Assembly: GCF_002095535.1 (NCBI RefSeq)
Contig: NZ_MLJI01000001.1
Coordinates: 1,725,832-1,789,831 of the forward strand
Length of the DNA: 64,000 bases
Source: Pantoea cypripedii
GTDB taxonomy: Bacteria > Pseudomonadota > Gammaproteobacteria > Enterobacterales > Enterobacteriaceae
Direction of reading: 5' to 3'
The notes beneath the pieces are model-generated. The model saw only the letters and a list, made by a program, of their open reading frames with translations. It did not search any database and was not told the origin of the DNA. Position numbers and translations under genes: made by a program. How positions within the stretch are numbered: the first letter of the stretch is position 1; each line of letters opens with the position of its first letter. Shown here piece by piece: positions 55,877 through 64,000 of this stretch.

Positions 55877-57704
55877 TATTTGCCATGAGCGTTATCGATG
55901 GGCGGAAAATAGCTACATCAACCTGCTGCGTCAGGTTGATGCCGAGCGGTTAATCCAGCCTCATGCAGACATCTCCCGCCAGATATCGGTCATTGTCTAT
56001 GGTCCGACGCAGGTGGGAAAAACCTCCCTGATTCTGACCCTGCTGGGCGTCAGGGATGACTGTTTTAAAGAACTTAACCAGCTGCTGCGTGGTGGGCAGG
56101 CATTAGGTCACGCGTCAACGGCGCGAACTTACCGTTACCGGATATCACGGGATGATGCCTGGTATTTTAGCCACAAAGACCAGGGAACAACCGCCTGGTC
56201 GGATAGCGGGGCGGCAGATATTTTCGCCAGCCTGCGTGCAGAGGTTCAGGCGGGCAGGCGCTACTTTGACAGTATCGACGTATTTATTCCGCAACGTTTC
56301 TTCCATCCTCAGCAGCGGCAAAATGGTTTGTTAATCCGCGACCTGCCGGGTATTCAGGCTGCGGATGACAATGAAAGGGAATATGTGACTCAGCTTGCCA
56401 GCCAGTTTATTCGTTCTGCGGATGTGATCCTGCTGACCGGCAAAGCGGATTATTTAGGCTTTCTGAAACCCGAGGAGTTGGGTAATGACCTACTGGCTGA
56501 CTGGTTCTGGCAGCCACATCGCTACAAAATTGTATTAACCCGGACTTTTAGCAACAGTTCCATTCGGGAAATGTTGCGCCGTGTTTCCCCCGATAAATCC
56601 TGGCTGCAGGCTTATTTGTTTGAGCAAATCAATACGCTGGAATTGCAACTTCCGGCGGAGATGCGTCAACACATTTATCCGCTCGAATGCGGTCACTCCT
56701 GGCAAACCCTGATTGAGGGGGGTGACGATTATGCTGACTATTGCCAACGGTTGCGTGAGCAGATATTAACCGACCTGCGCCATCATATGTTGCAGGCGGT
56801 CCATCCACTTTCTCGTTTACGTACGGGATACGCCTTACCTGAATTAATTATCCGCCACCGGGACAAGTTGCAGCAGCAGTACACAGCGCTGCACAGCACG
56901 CTGGACAAAGAACAGGAATATTACCTGCGTAAAAAAGAGCAGCTGTCGTCTGTGCAGACTGAATATTCCCGGCATCTGGCAAAGAGCCAGACACGACTGG
57001 ACAGATTGCAGCGGCTACGGGAACGGCTGAATAAAAGACAGGCGCGCAACGCGCATCAATCCATCGCTGTGCCACCGATGGGCACAAGAACGGTCAGTGC
57101 CTTACTGAAAATGATTGCTGAGGCAAGAGAAGAGATGGCGCTTCATCCGGCGTTAAAGCACCTTCCTGCCCATTTCGCTGCGCAACAGATTAACCACCAT
57201 GCCTTCACGGCGATTGAGCAAAAGCTGCATGGCTATCATGCGGATAATTATCTCTTTGCCAGCAACTATAAGCATGACTATCAGGAAACGATCAACGCGA
57301 TCAAACAACACCTGAAACTGATCACCACATTAGCCGCTAATTTCCAGCGTAGTGAGCTGGAGAGACACATCAAGGAACATCGTCGTCGCCAGCAACGTTT
57401 ACAACACCACACCACCCGGCGAGACAAACTCCTGACGGCAGTGACCAATAAGCTTACGCGCATCAATACGCAGCAACAGGAATTAACGCACAGCCATATG
57501 CGTGACGAGGATCATTATCAGCAGCTGATTGGCGAGAGCCGTCGCTTTCAGGAACTGATCAGAGTGGCGAAAAATGAACGAGCCACCCTGATTGAACAAC
57601 ACATTAGGCGTACGGATATTGGTCAGGCTGAGCGACTGGCCTGGCTACTCGCTGCCCGTGCGTTAAAGAAAGACTACGAATATGTCAGAGCATTAGGAGA
57701 GTAG
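55845..57704 (+). CDS. Large P-loop GTPase 2 with coiled coils (three-gene system)
   Basis: A 619-residue protein. P-loop G53-P-T-Q-V-G-K59-T60-S61 (VIVYGPTQVGKTSLILTLLG) and switch D166-L-P-G169 (LLIRDLPGIQAADDNE) are complete, but the specificity motif is degenerate (LTRTFSNSS). From about residue 336 the sequence is mostly heptad-like: RHRDKLQQQYTALHSTLDKEQEYYLRKKEQLSS and, near 495-590, further charged coiled coils. No membrane segment is seen. The start overlaps the upstream GTPase gene by 32 bases and has AAGGAAG upstream, so the two are coupled. It may pair with protein 1 as a heteromeric dynamin. Confidence 0.7.
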   Translation: MKPVSNNIWRDICHERYRWAENSYINLLRQVDAERLIQPHADISRQISVIVYGPTQVGKTSLILTLLGVRDDCFKELNQLLRGGQALGHASTARTYRYRISRDDAWYFSHKDQGTTAWSDSGAADIFASLRAEVQAGRRYFDSIDVFIPQRFFHPQQRQNGLLIRDLPGIQAADDNEREYVTQLASQFIRSADVILLTGKADYLGFLKPEELGNDLLADWFWQPHRYKIVLTRTFSNSSIREMLRRVSPDKSWLQAYLFEQINTLELQLPAEMRQHIYPLECGHSWQTLIEGGDDYADYCQRLREQILTDLRHHMLQAVHPLSRLRTGYALPELIIRHRDKLQQQYTALHSTLDKEQEYYLRKKEQLSSVQTEYSRHLAKSQTRLDRLQRLRERLNKRQARNAHQSIAVPPMGTRTVSALLKMIAEAREEMALHPALKHLPAHFAAQQINHHAFTAIEQKLHGYHADNYLFASNYKHDYQETINAIKQHLKLITTLAANFQRSELERHIKEHRRRQQRLQHHTTRRDKLLTAVTNKLTRINTQQQELTHSHMRDEDHYQQLIGESRRFQELIRVAKNERATLIEQHIRRTDIGQAERLAWLLAARALKKDYEYVRALGE

Positions 57705-57707
57705 TGC

Positions 57708-58238
57708 ATGTCAGTGGAACATGACCCGGTTATTGCGCAGGATAATGACGAGCGGATGCTGGATGAATTGGTGCAGGAACTGTTTCTGACCTTGCTGACG
57801 CGTGAGCTGGCGCAACAGAAAGCGGTTATCGAAACCATTAATGACAACGTCTCGTATCAGGCTGGTGAGTCATTAAAATCGTTGAAACGGGAGATCAAAC
57901 TTTCCATCAGCACCCTGTCGAATGCGCAACAGCAATATCAGGAAGAGCAGGCCATCGCCAGGGAGGAATACGAGAAGCGGCTGGAGCAGCAGACTCAAAC
58001 ATTTGCCAGTGATGCGGAAAAAAATCACCAACAGTCACAGCAGCAGATGGCAGCACTTCGGCAAGGTGAGCAGCAGCTGGCTGCACAGTTAACAGATTTG
58101 CAGCAACAGCATGCCACACTTCATCAGCGCTCAGGTCAGATGCTGAATAGCATTAAATGGCTGGTGGTGGGGCTGGGGGGCGTCAACCTGCTGCTGTTTG
58201 CGGCTGTCATCATGATGTTTTTTCTCGGGCATCGATAA
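57708..58238 (+). CDS. Membrane-anchored coiled-coil protein (three-gene system)
   Basis: A 176-residue protein. It has an acidic N-terminus (to about 25), a long Gln-rich coiled coil (about 55-140, with repeats such as QQQYQEEQAIAREEYEKRLEQQ), and one C-terminal membrane span (about 151-173, KWLVVGLGGVNLLLFAAVIMMFFLG). It starts four bases after the second GTPase stop. The tail anchor and coiled coil suggest an adaptor that brings the two GTPases to a membrane. I do not recognise the family. No catalytic motif is present. Confidence 0.75.
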   Translation: MSVEHDPVIAQDNDERMLDELVQELFLTLLTRELAQQKAVIETINDNVSYQAGESLKSLKREIKLSISTLSNAQQQYQEEQAIAREEYEKRLEQQTQTFASDAEKNHQQSQQQMAALRQGEQQLAAQLTDLQQQHATLHQRSGQMLNSIKWLVVGLGGVNLLLFAAVIMMFFLGHR

Positions 58239-58378
58239 TCATCCGCGCATGCAGGTTTGTCCGGATATGGTGCGCCTGGTGCACCATGACTTTTCTCTGG
58301 CACGGATAAACGGACGCACAGGCAGCGAATGACGCGCCCTGAATAAACTGGCACAACTTCTGCATTCATTTCCTCAGG

Positions 58379-58390
58379 CTTGTATACAAG
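58379..58390. promoter_or_regulatory. CTTGTATACAAG palindrome upstream of ABC importer
   Basis: A perfect 12-base palindrome 36 bases before the importer's binding-protein start. The form (T-T-G-T-A-T-A-C-A-A) is common among GntR-family operators, but no GntR gene is in the window, so the regulator is unknown. Confidence 0.5.
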
Positions 58391-58425
58391 GCCGCATACC
58401 GGCCAATGACCTGGGGGAATACACC

Positions 58426-59442
58426 TTGCACAACAATGATAAAGAGAAGATTAACGCGCAGCGTCGCCAGATGATGAAATATTCCATGCTGGCATTAGGT
58501 GGCGTCGCGCTCAGCGGCATGCTGGGCAGTCCATCCGCTCAGGCGGCAGAGGACGAAATCCTGATTGGTTACTGGCCGATTGTGGGCGGTTTGCCGTTAT
58601 ATGCCGGTATTGAGAAAGGGTTGTTTAAACAGGCAGGCGTCAATGTGCGGGCGGTGAAATTTGCCAGCCCGCAGCAGGTCGTGGAAGCGATGATCACCGG
58701 ACGTATCCACGGTTGTGCCAATGGTACGGCCACCGGCGCGCTCGGCCTGGGAGCGATTACCAGCCCGGACCTGTTCAAAATCATCTGTTCTAACCCCTCC
58801 AACGAAAAAATGGTGCTGGACGAATTTCTGGTGCCGGTCAACAGCACCGCAAAATCCATCAGCGATCTGAAAGGTAAGCGTATCGCCAGCGGTCCGGGCA
58901 TTCAGAACGTCACCATGGCGAAGATCATCCTGGAAAAAAATGGCTTCACCGATACCAAAGTGATTGAGCTGCCGGTCGGTCAGCATGCGCCTTCGTTAGC
59001 CGCCGGACAAATTGATGGCGTGTATACGCTGGAGCCAACCGGCACTGTCGCGCGCATGAAGGGCATGGGCAAAGTGCTGGAAACCGGGGTGATTGCGAAA
59101 TATGTGCTGGGCGATGCCAGCGCGCCGTGGTTTGGTGGCGCGGCGGCACTCACCAGCAGCTTTATCAAGGCCGATCCGGCGCGGGCGAAGCAGGTGATTG
59201 ATGCCTATGGTGCCGCGGTCAAATTTATCCAGCAGCAACCGGATGAAGCGCGCCAGTATGTGGCGGGTTACACCGGGATTGAGGCGGCGCTGGTGAAAGA
59301 GGTGCCGCTGCCGGGATTCGTGATGTATGACCAGTTAACCGGCAGCAACCTGCAATGGTTCCAGAAATTTTATGACGTGTTCACTGAACGGAAAATTTTC
59401 AGCAAGCCGCTCCAGGTGGAATCCCTGATCTATCGGGCATAA
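58426..59442 (+). CDS. SsuA/TauA-like (NMT1-type) ABC importer binding protein
   Basis: A 338-residue periplasmic binding protein. The N-terminus has a twin-arginine-like signal (NAQRRQMMKYSMLALGGVALSGMLGSPSAQAA), unusual for this transport class. The mature part has ILIGYWPIVGGLPLYAGIEKGLFKQAGVNVRAVKFASPQQVVEAMITGRIHGC and GPGIQNVTMAKIILEKNG, of the SsuA/TauA/ThiY type. The ligand (sulfonate, nitrate, pyrimidine or other) cannot be named. TTG 58426 is preferred because GGGGGA lies seven bases upstream and the Arg-Arg pair belongs to the signal; ATG 58471 is the alternative. Confidence 0.85.
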   Translation: MHNNDKEKINAQRRQMMKYSMLALGGVALSGMLGSPSAQAAEDEILIGYWPIVGGLPLYAGIEKGLFKQAGVNVRAVKFASPQQVVEAMITGRIHGCANGTATGALGLGAITSPDLFKIICSNPSNEKMVLDEFLVPVNSTAKSISDLKGKRIASGPGIQNVTMAKIILEKNGFTDTKVIELPVGQHAPSLAAGQIDGVYTLEPTGTVARMKGMGKVLETGVIAKYVLGDASAPWFGGAAALTSSFIKADPARAKQVIDAYGAAVKFIQQQPDEARQYVAGYTGIEAALVKEVPLPGFVMYDQLTGSNLQWFQKFYDVFTERKIFSKPLQVESLIYRA

Positions 59443-59453
59443 GGAGAAGTGCA

Positions 59454-60218
59454 ATGATGCAGATATGGCGTCGCAGATTGCTGCCGTTGATTGGTCCGTT
59501 ACTGTTATTTCTGCTGTGGCAGACGGCGGTCAGCGCCAAATGGCTTAACCCGGTATTGCTGCCTTCACCCGGCGAAACTCTGGGTTATCTGTTTAGTGCG
59601 CTGGCTGATGGCAGCATGAATCGGGACATCGGGGATACGCTCTACCGTACGTTGATGGCATTTATTGTCGCCGCGGTGCTCGGCGTCCCTCTGGGAGTGA
59701 TGCTGGGCAGTAGCGAGCGTCTTTATCGCAGCGTCGAGTTTCTGGTGGATTTCTTCCGCTCAACCCCTTCTTCGGCGCTGATCCCGATGTTTATGCTGAT
59801 CTTTGGCATTACCGATACCAACAAAATCGCCATTGCCGCTTTTGCCGCGGTACTGGTGATTCTGTTTAACAGCGCCTACGGGGTAATGAACGCAAAGAAG
59901 ACGCGCATTATGGCGGCACAGGTGATGGGCGTTTCACGCTGGCATGTGTTTAAAGACATCATGCTGATGGAAAGCTTGCCGCAAACCTTTGTCGGATTAC
60001 GGACCGGTGTTTCGATGGCGCTGGTGATCGTTATCGTGGCCGAAATGTTTATTGGTTCGGAAACCGGGCTGGGACATCGCATCATTGATGCACAGCAGTT
60101 ATTCAACATCAAAGATATGTACGCCTCGATTCTGATCACCGGTGCATTTGGTTATCTGCTGAATCTGGGTTTTCTGTTGATTGAAAAACGCTGTGTGCAC
60201 TGGAGTGGCAAAGCATGA
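59454..60218 (+). CDS. SsuC/TauC-like ABC importer permease
   Basis: A 254-residue inner-membrane permease with about six hydrophobic segments. Family motifs PSPGETLGYLFSALADGSMNRDIGDTLYRTLMAFIVAAVLGVPLGVMLGSS, the TPSSALIPMFMLIFGITDTNKI segment and the coupling loop VFKDIMLMESLPQTFVGLRTGVSMALVIVIVAEMF are present. It forms the channel for the substrate carried by the binding protein upstream. It is 11 bases from that gene and overlaps the ATPase gene by four bases. Confidence 0.93.
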   Translation: MMQIWRRRLLPLIGPLLLFLLWQTAVSAKWLNPVLLPSPGETLGYLFSALADGSMNRDIGDTLYRTLMAFIVAAVLGVPLGVMLGSSERLYRSVEFLVDFFRSTPSSALIPMFMLIFGITDTNKIAIAAFAAVLVILFNSAYGVMNAKKTRIMAAQVMGVSRWHVFKDIMLMESLPQTFVGLRTGVSMALVIVIVAEMFIGSETGLGHRIIDAQQLFNIKDMYASILITGAFGYLLNLGFLLIEKRCVHWSGKA

Positions 60219-60994
60219 AAAAACCCGATTATCCTCAGCCCAACACCCATGTGACGATTCGCGGACTCGATAAAAGTTTTGCCGGACAACCGTTGTATCA
60301 GGATCTCAACCTCGATTTACCGCGTGGGAAGATTGTTTCGATATTTGGCCCCAACGGCTGTGGTAAATCGACGCTAATGAACATGATTGCCGGATTGATT
60401 CCGGTCGATCGCGGGCAAATTTTGTTCGACGGTAAAACCCTGGCCGAGACCAATATTGGTTATGTGTTTCAGAATTACCGTGATGCGCTTTTTCCCTGGT
60501 TAAGCGCCTGGCAGAACATCGCCTATCCGTTAAAACGGCAGGGGATGAAAGCGGCGGCGGTGAAACAGCGCGTGGCAGAGTTGGCGGAGATGTTTGATAT
60601 TCGCTTCGATTTGCAGCGTTATCCGTATGAGCTATCCGGGGGGCAACAGCAAACGGTCTGCATCATGCGTGCGCTGGCGACCGGACCAGAAGTGATGTTT
60701 CTGGATGAACCGTTCTCGGCGCTGGATTTTGAGATGACGCTGTTTATCCGCGATAAATTGCAGCAGGTTCAGCTGGCGACTGGCGTGACGATGTTGATTG
60801 TCTCGCATGATCTGGAAGATGCGGTATTTCTGGCGGATGAGATCCTGCTGCTAACGCGCCGCCCGACGCGTGTTGCCGAAATTGTCCCGTTTGAGCTACC
60901 CCGTCCGCGCACTGCCGAGATGATGAGCCACCCGGAGTTCGTCCGGGTAAAAGCGCATACGCTGGCGGTGTTTAAACGGGAAATGGCGAGTTAA
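60215..60994 (+). CDS. SsuB/TauB-like ABC importer ATP-binding protein
   Basis: A 259-residue ATPase. Walker A FGPNGCGKSTLMNMIAGL, the Q-loop GYVFQNYRDALFPWLSAWQNIAYPL, signature YELSGGQQQTVCIMRALATGPEVMFLDEPFSALDFE and the His-loop IVSHDLEDAVFLADEI are complete. It energises the importer. It overlaps the permease gene by four bases and ends the operon; a REP-like element follows 13 bases later. Confidence 0.94.
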   Translation: MKKPDYPQPNTHVTIRGLDKSFAGQPLYQDLNLDLPRGKIVSIFGPNGCGKSTLMNMIAGLIPVDRGQILFDGKTLAETNIGYVFQNYRDALFPWLSAWQNIAYPLKRQGMKAAAVKQRVAELAEMFDIRFDLQRYPYELSGGQQQTVCIMRALATGPEVMFLDEPFSALDFEMTLFIRDKLQQVQLATGVTMLIVSHDLEDAVFLADEILLLTRRPTRVAEIVPFELPRPRTAEMMSHPEFVRVKAHTLAVFKREMAS

Positions 60995-61406
60995 CCATGC
61001 ATCTTGTGTAGCGGCGCGATTTATCGCGCAATACATTGCGCCGCTGCGCCAGAGAATAAAAAGTGCGATTTTTTATCACGATGAACGGCCCAATATAATA
61101 TCAGCGGGTAACAATTCCCGCATGGGAATAACCAGCGAACAATAATATTTTAACCTGTAAAATGTCAGGGTATTTATTATTAAACCGTTATTAAACGGGA
61201 ATCAGGGGAGTCAGGCCAGATAATTAGTCACTGAAGTTAATTAACTCTGGAGAGATGTCATTCCTGTGCGCTCATATGTTATTTAATTGTTGTTAAATAG
61301 TGGCGATAAATATGTGGATTTACATTTATTGACATCTAATTAACACAAACATACAGTTCCTGCGATTTTAACTAACATGTCACTATCGACAATAATCGGG
61401 GAGTGT
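60995..61406. other. Intergenic region between importer operon and PQQ dehydrogenase
   Basis: About 410 bases without a supported gene. The first 53 bases hold a REP-like element. The rest, from about 61060, is strongly AT-rich and probably contains the promoter of the dehydrogenase gene. An AGTTAATTAACT palindrome at 61235-61246 shares only one half site with the TetR operators. Confidence 0.6.
61008..61047. repeat. REP-like palindrome, copy 6 (degenerate second arm)
   Basis: GTAGCGGCGCGATTTATCGC at the left, with a diverged right arm ATTGCGCCGCTGC. It follows the ATPase stop codon of the importer operon. Confidence 0.75.
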
Positions 61407-63836
61407 ATGGATATTAAGCAACAGGGGCCAGGACGACGCTTGGGTTTGTCCTGGGTCCTGAACATTATTTTTGCGTTGCTCACGCTGGCAACGGCCATTG
61501 CCATTATTATTGGCGGCGGGAAACTGCTTTCTCTTGGCGGATCGGCTTATTATCTGGTGGCCGGTATCGCCTATATCGTGCTGGTGGTGCTGTATTTTAA
61601 GAAACCCGTCACCGGCCTTTATTTCTCCTGTGTCATCTTTGTACTGACCCTTATCTGGTCACTGATTGAAGTCGGTGGTCTGAATTACTGGGATCTGCTG
61701 CCGCGTCTGGTGGTGCCCGCACTGTTATTTCTGCTGAGCCTGCTGGTGATCGCCACCGATAAAGGGATGTTATCGCCGCAGCGTCGTCTTTCTGGCGGAC
61801 TGAGTCTGGTGGTATTCGTGGCGCTGATCGCCACCTTTATTGGTGGATTCTTCCCGCATAACACTATTTATAACCCGGAAGCGATCTCCACCCAGCCACT
61901 GACGCCTGCAGATAACGATGCCTCAAAAACCGGCCAGGACTGGCGCTATATCAGCCGCAACGCCAGCGGGACGCGCTTTGCGCCGTTGGATCAGGTCAAT
62001 GCCGATAACGTCAAAGATCTGCAGGTTGCCTGGACTTACCACACCGGCCGCCGCCTGACGGGCAATGCGACTGGCGTTGATGAAAACACGCCGATCCAGA
62101 TTGGTTCCGTCCTTTATACCTGTACGCCGGAAAACCGCATTGCCGCTGTGGATGCCGATACCGGCAAACAGATCTGGCAATTCGATCCCCATGCGCACAC
62201 GTTCGAGCATGTCACCTGCCGCAGCGTGGGTTACTACGATTACGACAGCGATGAAACCCTGAACGCGGAGCAGAAAGCCGCGTACACCGATACCGCCTGT
62301 CGCCAGCGTATTATTGTGTCCACGGTCGATGCGCGTCTGATCGCGCTTGATGCACACACCGGTGAGCTGTGTCCGAACTTCGGTCAAAACGGTATGGTGA
62401 ATCTGCAACAGGGCATGGGCGATACCGCCGACAGCCGCCGTTATCACCCGTCGAGCGTGCCGGTGATCATGGGGCATCTGACGGTGTTTGGTTCCTGGGT
62501 GCGTGATATCACCGAAGATGAGCCGTCGGGTGTTCTGCGCGCTTATGATGTGCGCGACGGTTCGCTGGCGTGGGCATGGGATGTGGGCAACGTTGCTGGC
62601 GCGAAGCAGGGCGATGAACATTACACCCTGAGCACGCCGAACGTTTGGGCTATCCCGACTTACGATAAAGATCTTGGCCTGGTGTATGTCGCCACCGGTA
62701 ACGGTCCACCGGATTACTGGGGCGGCAACCGTAACGCGGCGAAAGAGAAATACGGTTCGTCGGTGATTGCGCTGGACGTGAACACCGGTAAAACCAAATG
62801 GGTATTCCAGACGGTACATCATGATATCTGGGACTACGATTTACCCTCGCAGCCGGTGATGTACAACATGAAGAATGAGCAGGGTGAAGTGGTACCTGCG
62901 CTGATTCAGACCAGCAAAATGGGTGAAATCTTTGTGCTGGATCGCCGTACCGGTAAGCCGGTGAGTAAAGTAGAAGAGAAACCGGTACCGACCTCGCCAG
63001 CGGCGCAGCAGGAGCATCTGTCGCCCACCCAGCCGTTCTCAGTCGATATGCCGACCATCGGTCTGGAGCAATTGAACGAGCAGAAAATGTGGGGCGTCAG
63101 CATGTTTGACCAGCTCTACTGTCGCATCCTGTTCAAATCGGCGCTCTATTCCGGCATCTTCCAGCCGAACAGTGAGAAAACTTACCTGGAGTTCCCGGCT
63201 ACCATGGGCGGCATGAACTGGGGTGGGGTGTCGATTGATGAAACCTCCGGCATTCTTTACGTCAACGATATCCGCCTCGGTATGCTGATGGCGCTGAAGA
63301 GTAAAGAAGCAGCAAAAGGGCAGACGATCTCACTGAACGAAGTGCCGCAGTGGGCGGGGACGATTCGTCCGCAAATCAGCGGCCCTTATGTCGGTGTGCG
63401 GATGGATAACTTTGCCTCCTTCCTGCAAGTGCCTTGTCAGCATCCACCGTTTGGTACCATGACCGCCATCGACCTGCACAGCAAAAAGATCGTCTGGCAG
63501 GTACCGATGGGAACGGTGGAAGACACTGGTCCGCTGGGGGTGAAAACCCATCTGCCGATGCCTGTTGGCATGCCTACGCTGGGCGGCCCGACCACCACCA
63601 AAAGCGGTTTAGTGTTCTTTGCTGGCAGCCAGGATAACTACCTGCGCGCCCTGGACAGCAAAACCGGGAAAGAGGTGTGGAAAGCGCGTCTGCCCGTGGG
63701 GGCAACGGCCTCACCACTGATTTATCAGTCGGCGAAAACCGGGAAAGAGTACATCGTGATTTCAGCAGGCGGTGCCGCGCACTCGCCGGACGTGGGTGAT
63801 TTTCTGATTGCTTACGCCTTGCCAGACAAAGCGTAA
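61407..63836 (+). CDS. Membrane-bound PQQ-dependent dehydrogenase, glucose/quinate/shikimate family
   Basis: An 809-residue quinoprotein that would oxidise its substrate in the periplasm and reduce ubiquinone. About five membrane spans fill residues 1-140, then an eight-bladed PQQ propeller. It has DWRYISRNASGTRFAPLDQVN, TPENRIAAVDADTGKQIW, the predicted catalytic Asp436 in NGPPDYWGGNRN, VHHDIWDYDLPSQP and a conserved C-terminus YLRALDSKTGKEVWKARLPVGATASPLIY. It resembles E. coli Gcd but lacks several Gcd insertions, so quinate/shikimate-type activity is possible. ATG 61407 has GGGGAG just upstream; 61377 is an alternative. A terminator follows. Confidence 0.92.
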   Translation: MDIKQQGPGRRLGLSWVLNIIFALLTLATAIAIIIGGGKLLSLGGSAYYLVAGIAYIVLVVLYFKKPVTGLYFSCVIFVLTLIWSLIEVGGLNYWDLLPRLVVPALLFLLSLLVIATDKGMLSPQRRLSGGLSLVVFVALIATFIGGFFPHNTIYNPEAISTQPLTPADNDASKTGQDWRYISRNASGTRFAPLDQVNADNVKDLQVAWTYHTGRRLTGNATGVDENTPIQIGSVLYTCTPENRIAAVDADTGKQIWQFDPHAHTFEHVTCRSVGYYDYDSDETLNAEQKAAYTDTACRQRIIVSTVDARLIALDAHTGELCPNFGQNGMVNLQQGMGDTADSRRYHPSSVPVIMGHLTVFGSWVRDITEDEPSGVLRAYDVRDGSLAWAWDVGNVAGAKQGDEHYTLSTPNVWAIPTYDKDLGLVYVATGNGPPDYWGGNRNAAKEKYGSSVIALDVNTGKTKWVFQTVHHDIWDYDLPSQPVMYNMKNEQGEVVPALIQTSKMGEIFVLDRRTGKPVSKVEEKPVPTSPAAQQEHLSPTQPFSVDMPTIGLEQLNEQKMWGVSMFDQLYCRILFKSALYSGIFQPNSEKTYLEFPATMGGMNWGGVSIDETSGILYVNDIRLGMLMALKSKEAAKGQTISLNEVPQWAGTIRPQISGPYVGVRMDNFASFLQVPCQHPPFGTMTAIDLHSKKIVWQVPMGTVEDTGPLGVKTHLPMPVGMPTLGGPTTTKSGLVFFAGSQDNYLRALDSKTGKEVWKARLPVGATASPLIYQSAKTGKEYIVISAGGAAHSPDVGDFLIAYALPDKA

Positions 63837-63843
63837 TCCTGAA

Positions 63844-63871
63844 AACGCCCGGCAGGATTCGCCGGGCGTTT
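63844..63871. terminator. Terminator between PQQ dehydrogenase and umuD genes
   Basis: ACGCCCGGC-N-GCCGGGCGT hairpin with flanking A and T runs (AAAACGCC ... GGCGTTTA), between convergent stop codons, so it can serve both directions. Confidence 0.85.
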
Positions 63872-63875
63872 ACAT

Positions 63876-64000
63876 TTAACGTGCCGCATAAATGATAAAA
63901 GTCACCACGCCAAATATCTCCAGTTGTTCCTCTTCACTCGGGATAATCGGCGCGTAGCGCGGGTTCATCGGCAGCAGCTGCACGCGCGGAACGCGTTGTA
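63876..64000 (-). CDS. umuD: UmuD-like S24 protease subunit of DNA polymerase V (5' end outside window)
   Basis: The last 41 codons, read on the minus strand, end in a TAA at 63878-63876. The peptide QRVPRVQLLPMN, then RYAPIIPSEEEQLEIFGVVTFIIYAAR, matches the C-terminal strand order of UmuD ([27 protein letters not shown]). LexA-like S24 peptidases share this end. UmuD is cleaved with RecA help to UmuD' and joins UmuC in polymerase V. It is on the same strand as umuC, 10 kb upstream, and the intervening DNA carries unrelated genes. Confidence 0.85.
   Translation of the reverse strand, partial: QRVPRVQLLPMNPRYAPIIPSEEEQLEIFGVVTFIIYAAR

Noticed and set aside
61235..61246. AGTTAATTAACT palindrome before the PQQ dehydrogenase gene as a sixth TetR-regulon operator
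   Set aside because: It shares only one TTAATTAA half site and lacks the TCAG spacer and second half; in AT-rich DNA this is expected by chance.

Overview
The window reads as chromosomal DNA of a gammaproteobacterium of the Enterobacterales, most likely a Pantoea/Erwinia-type Erwiniaceae. The reasons are the E. coli-like gene neighbourhoods (ldcA-emtA ... ycgR-ymgE ... treA; ghrA-ycdX ... ycdY; fumA/B ... dcuR-dcuS), the enterobacterial sequence of those proteins, a PQQ-dependent membrane dehydrogenase, and six or more copies of one dispersed intergenic palindrome. Species cannot be decided from the sequence alone. No rRNA, tRNA, CRISPR array, transposase or integrase was seen.

Layout. 1-2.7 kb: the end of a GNAT gene, an MBL-fold protein, ldcA and emtA. 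2.8-11.5 kb: a SorC-regulated sugar cluster (ribose-type ABC importer with a DUF2291 lipoprotein, a split transketolase and an FGGY kinase) lying between emtA and ycgR, which are neighbours in E. coli. 11.5-20.3 kb: ycgR, ymgE, a Fur-box-preceded siderophore receptor, treA, ghrA, ycdX, a RelE-type toxin-antitoxin pair and ycdY. 20.3-27.3 kb: a CoA transferase, a DMT exporter, a glutamine amidotransferase, a methyltransferase, an ExaC-like aldehyde dehydrogenase and an arylsulfotransferase-like protein.

27.4-39.9 kb: a large catabolic regulon. It holds a polar amino-acid-type ABC importer, an FAD dehydrogenase, an SDR, a luciferase-like monooxygenase, a Rieske oxygenase with the amine-type E-C-Y-H iron site, an aldo/keto reductase, a GlnT-type amide ligase, a TetR repressor, a MetX-like hydrolase, and two small proteins that resemble the two domains of cucumopine synthase. 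Five copies of a TTAATTAATCAGTTAATTAA-like operator sit before its transcription units, so the block appears to be one TetR regulon. Its substrate is unknown; an amine or amino-acid-derived (opine-like) compound is the best inference.

40-50.2 kb: an anaerobic C4-dicarboxylate module made of a class I fumarase, a DASS antiporter, a soluble three-domain OYE/FMN-bind/FAD fumarate reductase with its flavin transferase ApbE, and the DcuS-DcuR two-component system. A perfect FNR site lies in the long divergent intergenic region. 50.2-53.6 kb: msrA, a flavin-reductase-like protein, a zeta-toxin-like kinase, and a solitary umuC behind a LexA box.

53.7-58.2 kb: three tightly packed genes for two large, degenerate dynamin-like P-loop GTPases and a membrane-anchored coiled-coil protein. 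I do not recognise this as a described system. 58.4-63.8 kb: an SsuABC/TauABC-like importer and a PQQ-dependent glucose/quinate-type dehydrogenase. The right edge cuts into the 3' end of umuD, 10 kb away from umuC.
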